DNA from: Clostridiales bacterium
GTDB taxonomy: Bacteria; Bacillota; Clostridia; Christensenellales; DUVY01
Length of the DNA stretch: 5,281 bases
Assembly (NCBI GenBank): GCA_031290295.1
Contig: JAITNT010000228.1
Span: 1 to 5,281 of the forward strand
Direction: 5' to 3'
In this document: in pieces, positions 1-5,086 of the stretch
How positions within the stretch are numbered: position 1 is the first letter of the stretch
Layout of the letters: every line of letters begins with the position of its first letter
Notes under the pieces: model-generated
What the model saw: only the letters and a program-made list of their open reading frames with translations
What the model was told of the DNA's origin: nothing
The model's database searches: none
Position numbers and translations under genes: made by a program

Positions 1-207
1 ATGCCGAATATGAACGGCTACGATGCGGCGCGCGCCATTCGGGCGTTGCCGCGCCCCGACGCCAAGACTATACCTATAATCGCCATGACCGCCAACGCCT
101 ACAAGGAGGACGTCGAGGCGGCCATATTAAGCGGCATGAACGGACATCTCGCAAAGCCTATCGACATGACCGAGGTTCTCCGCACATTGTCCGATTTTTT
201 GGGATAA
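1..207 (+). CDS. C-terminal part of a response-regulator receiver (REC) domain, 5' truncated by the window edge
   Basis: Sixty-eight residues are visible, ending in TAA at 205-207. They match the second half of a CheY-like receiver domain. The opening MPNMNGYDA is the loop that directly follows the phosphorylated aspartate in this family (D-x-x-M-P-x-M-x-G), so that Asp lies just outside the window and the ATG at position 1 is an internal methionine, not a start. PIIAMTA (residues 25-31) carries the conserved switch Thr30, and AKPID (51-55) carries the conserved Lys52. The run GMNGHLAKPID is typical of receiver domains at the C-terminus of hybrid sensor histidine kinases, and the protein ends right after the domain, which fits a hybrid kinase (inference). 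It is on the opposite strand to the copper genes and converges with copZ; nothing visible links it to copper. Confidence 0.9.
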   Translation: MPNMNGYDAARAIRALPRPDAKTIPIIAMTANAYKEDVEAAILSGMNGHLAKPIDMTEVLRTLSDFLG

Positions 208-210
208 CGT

Positions 211-271
211 GGCAAGAGAATGATTAGCAAGCGGCGCTAGAGTTTGTTTCGACTACGCGACAGCATTGACA
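211..271 (-). repeat. Composite dispersed repeat, inverted copy
   Basis: The reverse complement of this stretch aligns by hand with 4149-4207 at about 51 of 61 columns, with two single-base gaps. It reads TGTCAATGCTGTCGCG, then AGTCGAAAC, then CGCCGCTTGC and AATCATTCTCTTGCC. The first half corresponds to the shorter repeat seen alone at 4080-4108 and 4298-4324. It begins 3 bases after the stop codon of the receiver gene. It is non-coding as far as can be seen. Orientation is opposite to all the copies on the other side of the copper operon. Confidence 0.8.
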
Positions 272-322
272 CGGATTTTGTTTTAATTCGTATTCGGTGC
301 GGGTGGCGCGGGCTGCGGTCGT

Positions 323-354
323 CATTGCGAGGAGCGTTAGCGACGTGGCAATCC
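323..354 (+). repeat. GCGAGGAGCG-type dispersed palindromic repeat, copy 1
   Basis: This reads CATTGCGAGGAGCG, TTAG, CGACGTGGCAATCC. The outer ends ATTGC and GCAAT are perfect inverted repeats and the interior is imperfectly palindromic. A diverged second copy in the same orientation lies at 4373-4405, with about 28 of 33 columns identical by hand. Short elements with this kind of core are, from memory, widespread as dispersed intergenic repeats in many bacterial genomes. That comparison was not run here. Confidence 0.75.
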
Positions 355-365
355 GGACCCGCTTT

Positions 366-435
366 GCCGCTTACTAGTACAAATTGCCTGTCCTATTCCC
401 CTCTATCGCCGCTTGCTAGTGCAAATCGCTTGCCC
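366..435 (+). repeat. Degenerate two-copy direct repeat, 42-base offset
   Basis: The segment 366-393 (GCCGCTTACTAGTACAAATT...) recurs at 408-435 (GCCGCTTGCTAGTGCAAATC...) with 23 of 28 positions the same. All differences are A/G or C/T transitions. The unit resembles the second half of the composite repeat at 211-271 (GCCGCTTGCTA...CTTGCC), so it is probably a further diverged copy of that family rather than a separate element. Confidence 0.6.
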
Positions 436-491
436 GCTTTTTGCCATTCAAAGGCACGGCAACGACGCGGCAAACCAAATGCTGTCCGCCT

Positions 492-728
492 TTATTTACT
501 ATTGCTTTTGACGCTGAGGGTTTTAGCGACCTTATAGCCCTGATCCGCTATCGCCCGCGCAATGCTTTCCTGAGCGGATTTGCCGTCGTCATACACGACC
601 TCGACCGTTTTCTTCTTCAAATTAACCGACACGCTGTCGACGCCGTCTAAAGCCGACACGGCTTTTTTTACCGCGTTTTCGCAATGGCTGCAAGACATTC
701 CTTCCACCTTCAAATTAATTGTCGTCAT
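492..728 (-). CDS. copZ: CopZ-like copper chaperone (single HMA domain)
   Basis: This is a 78-residue cytoplasmic protein made of one heavy-metal-associated (HMA) domain. The motif GMSCSHC (residues 10-16) supplies Cys13 and Cys16, which bind one Cu(I) in this family. The rest follows the beta-alpha-beta-beta-alpha-beta pattern: ENAVKKAVSALDGV helix, VSVNLKKKTVEVVY strands, and a second helix ending near DQGYKV. A short lysine/serine-rich tail makes it slightly longer than the usual 68-70 residues. CopZ proteins deliver Cu(I) to CopA and, in many Gram-positives, to the copper sensor. The start is supported by GGAGG at 738-742, nine bases upstream. It is the last gene of the copA operon: the lipoprotein gene stops 20 bases before it, with the ribosome site in the gap. 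The CxxC motif and the neighbouring CopA make copper much more likely than another metal. Confidence 0.93.
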   Translation of the reverse strand: MTTINLKVEGMSCSHCENAVKKAVSALDGVDSVSVNLKKKTVEVVYDDGKSAQESIARAIADQGYKVAKTLSVKSNSK

Positions 729-748
729 AAATAATTACCTCCGAATTT

Positions 749-1372
749 TTATAAATCATATGCTTTGACTAACATAAAAGCCTTTTCCTTCATCATTTCA
801 AGCTCGGCATACAGCCAGCCCTCCAAGATATCCGTTTTTAGTCCCGCCTCTATAAACGGCGCGGGGTTAAGCAGAAACACCATATCCTTATCGTTAGCGT
901 CCAAATACTGCGCCCACTCGAACGCAAATTCGTTCCCGAATGCAATTCCGAAATGCCCCATGCCGACGTCAAAGCCGAGCGCCTTTCTGTTGCCGCGCAT
1001 ATTCTTTTCAAACGCCGCAAGCCCGTCCGGGTCTGTGACCGCAGCCGCGTTTTGCAATTCGACGGCAAGCGTATTCCCGTCGATATTAAAACCGCCCGCG
1101 ATAAGCTTCGCGACGTCTAGCTCCGCCGAAATAAGCTCGGATAAATCAATCTCCATTACGATTTGACCGCCCCAAATAAATTTCTCCTTTCCGCCGGGGC
1201 TTGTCAAGGTATGCTTACCGTCGCCGTACTCCGCGTTACCGATTTTATCGCTTAGCTTTTCAAAAGAGCCGACGGCATAATTTGCTATTACGTCCGTTGC
1301 GCCGCAAGCCGTAAAAATAAGCATTATTGCGGCCGTTACCGCCGCTATTAAAATCACGCCTAGCTTTTTCAT
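749..1372 (-). CDS. Uncharacterised lipoprotein encoded between copA and copZ
   Basis: This is a 207-residue protein whose family I do not recognise. Residues 1-22 form a lipoprotein signal: MKK, a hydrophobic run LGVILIAAVTAAIMLI, then FTAC with Cys23 as the likely lipidated residue. The -3 position is Phe, slightly unusual for a lipobox. The mature part has no further cysteine and only two histidines (54 and 140), so no obvious copper site is visible. It is mixed in character, with a stretch SPGGKEKFIWGG (58-69) and a C-terminal amphipathic segment (184-205). It is probably anchored to the outer face of the membrane. Its ATG overlaps the copA stop in ATGA (1369-1372), and a strong AAAGGAGG at 1380-1387 lies inside copA, so translation is probably coupled to CopA. 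A role beside CopA in copper export or sensing is inferred from position only. Confidence 0.85.
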   Translation of the reverse strand: MKKLGVILIAAVTAAIMLIFTACGATDVIANYAVGSFEKLSDKIGNAEYGDGKHTLTSPGGKEKFIWGGQIVMEIDLSELISAELDVAKLIAGGFNIDGNTLAVELQNAAAVTDPDGLAAFEKNMRGNRKALGFDVGMGHFGIAFGNEFAFEWAQYLDANDKDMVFLLNPAPFIEAGLKTDILEGWLYAELEMMKEKAFMLVKAYDL

Positions 1373-3867
1373 GCGTTAGCCTCCTTTGAAACCGTTTTCT
1401 TAAAAAATCTCAATCTCAACGCGTTAAGAAGCACCGAGACCGAGCTGAACGACATTGCCGCGGCGGCCAATATCGGATTAAGCAAGGGACCGCCTAACAA
1501 ATATAATATGCCCGCCGCTATCGGTATGCCCGCGACGTTATAGCCGAACGCCCAAAACAAATTTTGCTTAATATTCCTTATCGTATTTTTGCTTAGCTTT
1601 ATCGCCGTAGGCACGTCTGTCAAATCACTTTTCATCAGTACTATGTCTGCGGACTCTATCGCTACGTCGGTGCCCGAGCCGATCGCAATACCTATATCCG
1701 CCTGCGCAAGCGCGGGCGCGTCGTTTATGCCGTCGCCGACCATAGCTACCTTTTTGCCCTCCGCCTGAAGCTTTTTTATCTCGTTTGCCTTATCGTTAGG
1801 CAAAACCTCCGACAGCACCCGCGTGATGCCCACCTGCCTTGCTATCGCTTCCGCCGTTCTTTTGTTATCGCCCGTTATCATAGCGACCTCTATTCCCATT
1901 CGCTGCAGGGTTTTTATCGCGTCGAGGCTGCTGACCTTTACGACGTCGGCGACCGCTATAATTCCGGCAAGCCTGCCGTCGATTGCGACGTACATCGGCG
2001 TTTTTCCGTCGCCCGCCAAAATGTCCGATTGCGCTTCCAAAGCCTCCGTGGAAATATTTTTATTCGCCATCAGTTTTTTATTACCGAGCAGGATTTCTTT
2101 CTTTTCGATCGCAACGGCGATACCGAAGCCCGTTATCGCCTCAAAGCTTTCTATCCTCAAAAATTCAAACTTATCCTTTTCGGCGGCCCGTACTATCGCC
2201 TCGCCGAGCGGATGCTCCGAGCCTTTTTCCGCAGACGCCGCAATTTGCAACAAAAACCTTTCCTCCGTACCGTCGGCGCATACGATATCCGTCACCTCGG
2301 GCTTGCCCTCGGTTATCGTTCCGGTCTTGTCAAAAATGACGGTCTTGATTTTATGCGTAGTTTCCAGAGCCTCGCCGCCCTTTATCAGTATTCCGTTTTT
2401 CGCGCCCATTCCCGTACCGACCATTATTGCCGTAGGCGTCGCCAGACCCAAAGCGCACGGGCAGGCTATGACAAGCACCGATATAAATATCGTAAGCGAG
2501 AACACAACCTTTTCTGAAATATTACCGCCGTAACCTATCATCCACGCAATAAAAGCGACTAGCGCTATGCCGAACACAATCGGAACGAAATATCCCGAAA
2601 CGATGTCCGCGACCTTTGCAATCGGCGCCTTAGAGCCTTGCGCATCCTCAACAAGCTTTATTATCTGCGCGAGCGCGGTATCCGCGCCTATCTTAGTCGC
2701 GCGGAATTTAATCAAACCGTTTTTGTTGATGCTGGCGGCATAAACCTTATCGCCGACCTTCTTGTCTACGGGCATACTCTCGCCGGTAAGCATAGCCTCG
2801 TCTATCGCGGTAAACCCATCCGTAACCACGCCGTCTACGGGAATTTTTTCACCCGGCTTAACGAGAATAATATCGCCCGTTTCCACCTCGTCAATCTGTA
2901 TTTCTATTTCCTTTCCGTCCTTTATAACGATAGCGGTTTTGGGCGCCAAGCCCATTAATTTTTTTATAGCCTCCGACGTTTTACCCTTTGAAACGGCCTC
3001 TAAGGATTTGCCCAGAAGTATCAGCGTGATAATAACCCCCGCCGTTTCAAAATACAAATTGTCCACCGCGCCGAACGTACCCGTCGCAATGGCGATAAGC
3101 GAATATATGCTGTAAAGAACCGCGGCGGTCGTGCCTATCGCTATCAACGAATCCATGTTCGGGCTTCGTTTTATAAGCGCCTTATACCCGACGGTATAAA
3201 ATTTGTAGCCGACCGCGATTACGGGGATAGTCAACGAAAGCTGAAGAATCGCATAATTAAGCGGATATCTCATGGGCGTCAAAAATTCCGGAATCGGAAC
3301 GTTCCACCATGAAACCATAGGTCCCATTGCAAAATACAACAGCGGAATACTGAACGCCGCGGAAATTATAAATTTTATCCATAACGTCCTTATTTGCTTT
3401 TGCTTGCGTATCCTATCCTCGTCTACCGCCGTTTTGCTTTCCGCGTCGAGCGCGGTATATCCCGCCTCGCGAACGGCGTCTTTAATTTGTGAAATTTTAA
3501 TGATTTGCGGGTTATAGCTTACCGTCGCTTTTTCCGTAGCGAAATTCACGGACGCCAAAAGAACGCCCGCCGCCTTATTCAAGGCTTTTTCCACCCTGTT
3601 AGCGCAAGCCGCGCACGTCATGCCTGAAATAGGCAGCTGAATAGTTTTTGCCCCCGCTCCGTCTATAAGCTCGTATCCCGCTTGCGTAACGGCGGCCTTT
3701 AAGCCTTCAACCGTCGCCGTATTTTCGTCAAACGTCACGGTTAGCTTCTCGGTGGCGAAATTAACCGCCGCCTTTTCCACCCCGGCAACCTTACCCGCCG
3801 CCTTTTCCACGCGCATAGCGCAAGCCGCGCACGTCATGCCGTTTATCTTATATGCTCTTTCCGTCAT
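1369..3867 (-). CDS. copA: CopA, copper(I)-exporting P1B-type ATPase with two N-terminal HMA domains
   Basis: This is a complete 832-residue P-type ATPase that would pump Cu(I) out of the cytoplasm. In order: HMA1 with GMTCAAC at 10-16 (Cys13, Cys16); HMA2 with GMTCAAC at 82-88 (Cys85, Cys88); membrane segments at about 161-183, 204-222, 239-260 and 271-286; actuator-domain TGES at 361-364; CPC at 469-471 in the ion-path helix; DKTGT at 513-517 with phospho-acceptor Asp513; SEHPL at 550-554 (His552, nucleotide domain); GFG near 580-582; TGDN at 665-668; GDGINDAP at 711-718. The last helices carry Tyr776-Asn777 and Met805 with Ser808-Ser809, the residues that mark the Cu(I)-specific P1B-1 group. 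An upstream in-frame TTG at 3897 is rejected as the start: it lies between the promoter boxes, whereas ATG at 3867 has AAAAGGAG six bases upstream. It is the first gene of copA - lipoprotein - copZ. Confidence 0.97.
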   Translation of the reverse strand: MTERAYKINGMTCAACAMRVEKAAGKVAGVEKAAVNFATEKLTVTFDENTATVEGLKAAVTQAGYELIDGAGAKTIQLPISGMTCAACANRVEKALNKAAGVLLASVNFATEKATVSYNPQIIKISQIKDAVREAGYTALDAESKTAVDEDRIRKQKQIRTLWIKFIISAAFSIPLLYFAMGPMVSWWNVPIPEFLTPMRYPLNYAILQLSLTIPVIAVGYKFYTVGYKALIKRSPNMDSLIAIGTTAAVLYSIYSLIAIATGTFGAVDNLYFETAGVIITLILLGKSLEAVSKGKTSEAIKKLMGLAPKTAIVIKDGKEIEIQIDEVETGDIILVKPGEKIPVDGVVTDGFTAIDEAMLTGESMPVDKKVGDKVYAASINKNGLIKFRATKIGADTALAQIIKLVEDAQGSKAPIAKVADIVSGYFVPIVFGIALVAFIAWMIGYGGNISEKVVFSLTIFISVLVIACPCALGLATPTAIMVGTGMGAKNGILIKGGEALETTHKIKTVIFDKTGTITEGKPEVTDIVCADGTEERFLLQIAASAEKGSEHPLGEAIVRAAEKDKFEFLRIESFEAITGFGIAVAIEKKEILLGNKKLMANKNISTEALEAQSDILAGDGKTPMYVAIDGRLAGIIAVADVVKVSSLDAIKTLQRMGIEVAMITGDNKRTAEAIARQVGITRVLSEVLPNDKANEIKKLQAEGKKVAMVGDGINDAPALAQADIGIAIGSGTDVAIESADIVLMKSDLTDVPTAIKLSKNTIRNIKQNLFWAFGYNVAGIPIAAGILYLLGGPLLNPILAAAAMSFSSVSVLLNALRLRFFKKTVSKEANA

Positions 3868-3873
3868 AATTAA

Positions 3874-3881
3874 CTCCTTTT
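3874..3881 (-). promoter_or_regulatory. Ribosome binding site that fixes the copA start
   Basis: The minus strand reads AAAAGGAG followed by the six-base spacer TTAATT and ATG at 3867. This is near-ideal spacing. It selects this ATG over the TTG ten codons upstream, which has no comparable site and would lie within the promoter. Confidence 0.85.
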
Positions 3882-3884
3882 TAT

Positions 3885-3913
3885 ATATTACCCTCAATCA
3901 AGCCCGATGTCAA
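3885..3913 (-). promoter_or_regulatory. Sigma70-type promoter of the copA operon
   Basis: On the minus strand a perfect -35 box TTGACA (3908-3913) is separated by 17 bases from TAATAT (3885-3890, four of six matches to the consensus -10). Transcription would begin near 3878, giving a very short leader that contains the copA ribosome site. The spacer is the normal 17 bp rather than the long 19-20 bp of MerR/CueR-type activated promoters, which argues for repressor-style control. GCTTGA occurs twice, 12 bases apart, at 3910-3915 and 3898-3903. Neither a complete CsoR-type nor a CopY-type (TACA-TGTA) operator is evident. Confidence 0.75.
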
Positions 3914-3919
3914 GCATTT

Positions 3920-3935
3920 GTTAGCCAAAGCTAAC
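3920..3935. promoter_or_regulatory. Perfect dyad next to the copA -35 box, candidate operator
   Basis: GTTAGC, CAAA, GCTAAC: two six-base arms in perfect inverted repeat around a four-base centre. It lies six bases upstream of the -35 box on the copA side. Its size and position suit a dimeric DNA-binding regulator, but the regulator is not in the window and the sequence does not match a copper operator I know. It could be chance in A/T-rich DNA. A TATAAT at 3938-3943 (minus strand) lies just beyond it but lacks a convincing -35 box. Confidence 0.45.
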
Positions 3936-4079
3936 TAATTATATATACCCCAATTCTACTCGTATACAATACAAATAAAGCTTATACATGCTCAAGCCGC
4001 CCGCACACCGTACTACTAAAACCCTATCCCTATCCATGTCCGTGCCCACCCGCACCACATACAAACAAAACAAAATCAT

Positions 4080-4108
4080 TGTCAATGCTAGCGCGCAGTC
4101 GAAACATC
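4080..4108 (+). repeat. TGTCAATG...GAAACATC dispersed repeat, copy without the second half
   Basis: This 29-base copy reads TGTCAATGCTAGCGCG then CAGTCGAAACATC. It matches the first half of the composite repeat at 4149-4207 (three differences or fewer by hand) and, in reverse complement, 243-271 with 24 of 29 positions. The sequence after it does not continue into the CTCTTCGCCGCC half. Confidence 0.75.
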
Positions 4109-4148
4109 GCCCGTTTGCCCGTCCCCCATGCAAATAAAACCCTATCAA

Positions 4149-4207
4149 TGTCAATGCTATCGCGCAGTTGAAACATCTCTTCGCCGCCTACCAATCATTC
4201 TCTTGCC
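4149..4207 (+). repeat. Composite dispersed repeat, direct copy
   Basis: TGTCAATGCTATCGCG, CAGTTGAAACAT, then CTCTTCGCCGCC and CAATCATTCTCTTGCC. It pairs with the inverted copy at 211-271, so the copA operon and its promoter lie between two opposed copies about 4 kb apart. Both halves also occur in other copies nearby: the first at 4080-4108 and 4298-4324, the second at 4432-4463. Confidence 0.8.
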
Positions 4208-4219
4208 CTCTTTCCATGC

Positions 4220-4241
4220 GGGCGACCACATAGGGTCGCCC
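4220..4241. repeat. GGGCGACC hairpin element
   Basis: GGGCGACC at 4220-4227 and GGTCGCCC at 4234-4241 form a perfect eight-base stem around the six-base loop ACATAG. It is followed by CCTACA. There is no T-run on either side, so it is not a classical intrinsic terminator. The phrase GGGTCGCCCCTACA resembles a dispersed intergenic repeat that I recall from several Gram-positive genomes; this is memory, not a search. Confidence 0.65.
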
Positions 4242-4297
4242 CTACAAAGACAATCACCGTTCATACACCCGCACCCATATACAATCAAACCTATCAA

Positions 4298-4334
4298 TGT
4301 CATGTTGAGCGCAGTCGAAACATCTCTTCGCCGC
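4298..4334 (+). repeat. Dispersed repeat copy with the start of the second half
   Basis: TGTCATGTTGAGCGCAGTCG, AAACATC (4298-4324), then TCTTCGCCGC. This version is two bases shorter in its core than the copies at 4080 and 4149. Its ends ATGTT and AACAT are a perfect inverted repeat, so the element is palindromic. The sequence diverges from the composite repeat after 4334. Confidence 0.7.
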
Positions 4335-4372
4335 TTTCAACGCCCCATACAAATAAAACCAGCCCTATCCGC

Positions 4373-4405
4373 CATTAGCGAGGCGCGCTAGCGCCGTGAC
4401 AATCC
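4373..4405 (+). repeat. GCGAGG-type dispersed palindromic repeat, copy 2 (diverged)
   Basis: CATTAGCGAGG, CGCGCTAGCGCC, GTGACAATCC. This aligns with the copy at 323-354, same orientation, with one single-base gap and four substitutions. Its centre has gained a stronger stem, GGCGC-GCTA-GCGCC at 4382-4395. Substitutions that keep or improve pairing suggest that folding matters, though two copies cannot prove it. Confidence 0.65.
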
Positions 4406-4431
4406 AGTTTAATTTTATCCGCTCACTACCC

Positions 4432-4463
4432 CTCTTCGCCGCCTATCAATCATTCACTTGCCC
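4432..4463 (+). repeat. Second-half segment of the composite repeat, isolated copy
   Basis: CTCTTCGCCGCCTATCAATC, ATTCACTTGCCC. It differs at two positions from the second half of the composite repeat (4177-4208) and is not preceded by the TGTCAATG half. Independent occurrence of each half shows that the composite is made of two separable modules. Confidence 0.65.
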
Positions 4464-4529
4464 TTTATCCCCATAGGCACCGCTTACACCGCCCCATACA
4501 ATCCCTTGCCCTCTTTCCCCGTTTCCTCT

Positions 4530-5075
4530 TCACTTCACGATAACGGTTCCGCTGAAATGCCCCGACGCGCACCAAACCTTATACGTTCCCTTACTGCTCG
4601 GCGCGGTAAACTTTACGGAATTAGCGCCCGCGCTAAGCGTTTTAGACCCGATTCCAAGCTCGGAGTTCGCTTTCATATACCTTATACAGCCGTTTCCGGA
4701 GCTGCCTGAAACATTTATCGTCCACGTGACGGATGATCCGGCTTCCACCGTTATCGTCCCGTAGCTCATCGCGCTAAGATTAGTTGAAACCCTCCCGCCC
4801 GCGGCTGTGGCTCTGTCGCCGCCGAAAATAAACAATGCGGCTATAACGATTACGGCTATTACCGCCGCGGCGCCTATGCCTATTATCAAATATTTCTTCC
4901 TGTTGTACGCCTTTTGATACGCGACGGAAGCGGCGTTCGGTTGTCGGGAAAACTGCCCGCCTTTCGGCGGAGGCGCGCTTTTTCGCGCGACGGCGGTTTT
5001 TTGCGGATTATGCGAGCCGCCGCTCCGACCGTTGTTAGAGTTATTAGAGCCCTTGTTTGTTTCGTTGCCTGACAT
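4530..5075 (-). CDS. Membrane-anchored cupredoxin-domain protein
   Basis: This 181-residue protein has three parts. Residues 1-60 are polar and probably disordered: Asn/Ser/Gly-rich up to about 25, then basic and proline-containing, ending in NRKKY. Residues 62-84 are one strong membrane helix (YLIIGIGAAAVIAVIVIAAL), and the basic residues before it predict that the tail is inside and the rest outside. Residues 105-181 look like a small cupredoxin beta-sandwich: TITVEAGSSVTWTI, NGC at 128-130, then GTYKVWCASGHFSGTVIVK at the end. Candidate copper ligands are Cys130, Met134, Cys169 and His173. The usual form of this family, as I recall it, has NGC-N and CWMGM-x-x-G; here His173 replaces the second Met of that motif. 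The gene follows another cupredoxin gene by 11 bases, with AGAGGTGA as ribosome site in the gap. Extracellular copper binding is inferred; no activity is shown. Confidence 0.8.
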   Translation of the reverse strand: MSGNETNKGSNNSNNGRSGGSHNPQKTAVARKSAPPPKGGQFSRQPNAASVAYQKAYNRKKYLIIGIGAAAVIAVIVIAALFIFGGDRATAAGGRVSTNLSAMSYGTITVEAGSSVTWTINVSGSSGNGCIRYMKANSELGIGSKTLSAGANSVKFTAPSSKGTYKVWCASGHFSGTVIVK

Positions 5076-5086
5076 TTTTCACCTCT

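Larger units (their letters stand above)
208..491. other. Gene-free, repeat-bearing gap between the receiver gene and copZ
   Basis: The receiver gene and copZ converge on this 284-base gap. I see no credible gene; a plus-strand open frame across it shows no recognisable protein features and runs through repeats. It holds an inverted copy of a composite repeat (211-271), a GCGAGGAGCG-type repeat (323-354) and a degenerate two-copy direct repeat (366-435). No clear intrinsic terminator for either gene could be found by eye. The best stem, TTTGCC at 440-445 with GGCAAA at 469-474, has a 23-base loop and no T-run on the correct side. Confidence 0.7.
3936..4529. other. Repeat-filled intergenic region without a credible gene
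   Basis: About 590 bases separate the cupredoxin gene from the copA promoter. Open frames on both strands here have no recognisable domain, no good ribosome site, and run through repeats. The stretch contains three copies of the TGTCAATG...GAAACATC repeat, the composite repeat, a GGGCGACC hairpin, a GCGAGG-type repeat and a further CTCTTCGCCGCC segment, all detailed separately. The short phrase CTTGCCCTCTTTCC also occurs twice (4202-4215 and 4504-4517). The DNA between them is C-rich and purine-poor on this strand. No terminator with a U-run was seen after the cupredoxin gene. Confidence 0.7.

Noticed and set aside
1..3. ATG at position 1 as the start of a 68-residue protein
   Set aside because: It is the Met of the conserved M-P loop after the phospho-acceptor Asp in receiver domains, so it is internal.
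438..474. Intrinsic terminator downstream of copZ
   Set aside because: TTTGCC and GGCAAA can pair, but the 23-base loop and the lack of a T-run after the stem on the minus strand make it unconvincing.
1823..2533. A 236-residue plus-strand open frame antisense to copA
   Set aside because: It mirrors the codon structure of the conserved ATPase on the other strand and has no ribosome site or recognisable domain.
3868..3897. Longer copA beginning at TTG 3897
   Set aside because: The TTG lies between the -35 and -10 boxes and lacks a ribosome site; the ATG at 3867 has an ideal one and gives a normal HMA-domain N-terminus.
211..4209. Composite transposon carrying the copper operon
   Set aside because: The flanking repeats are only about 60 bp, imperfect, found in extra copies, and no transposase or target-site duplication is visible.
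3939..4391. Small proteins encoded in the repeat region (minus 3939-4154, plus 4128-4391)
   Set aside because: Both run through the repeats, contain no domain or good ribosome site, and the parts within repeats are translated in different frames in different copies.
4080..4463. CRISPR array
   Set aside because: The repeats are diverged, unevenly spaced (69 and then 149 bases), modular and partly inverted elsewhere, unlike a CRISPR array with constant repeat and spacer lengths.
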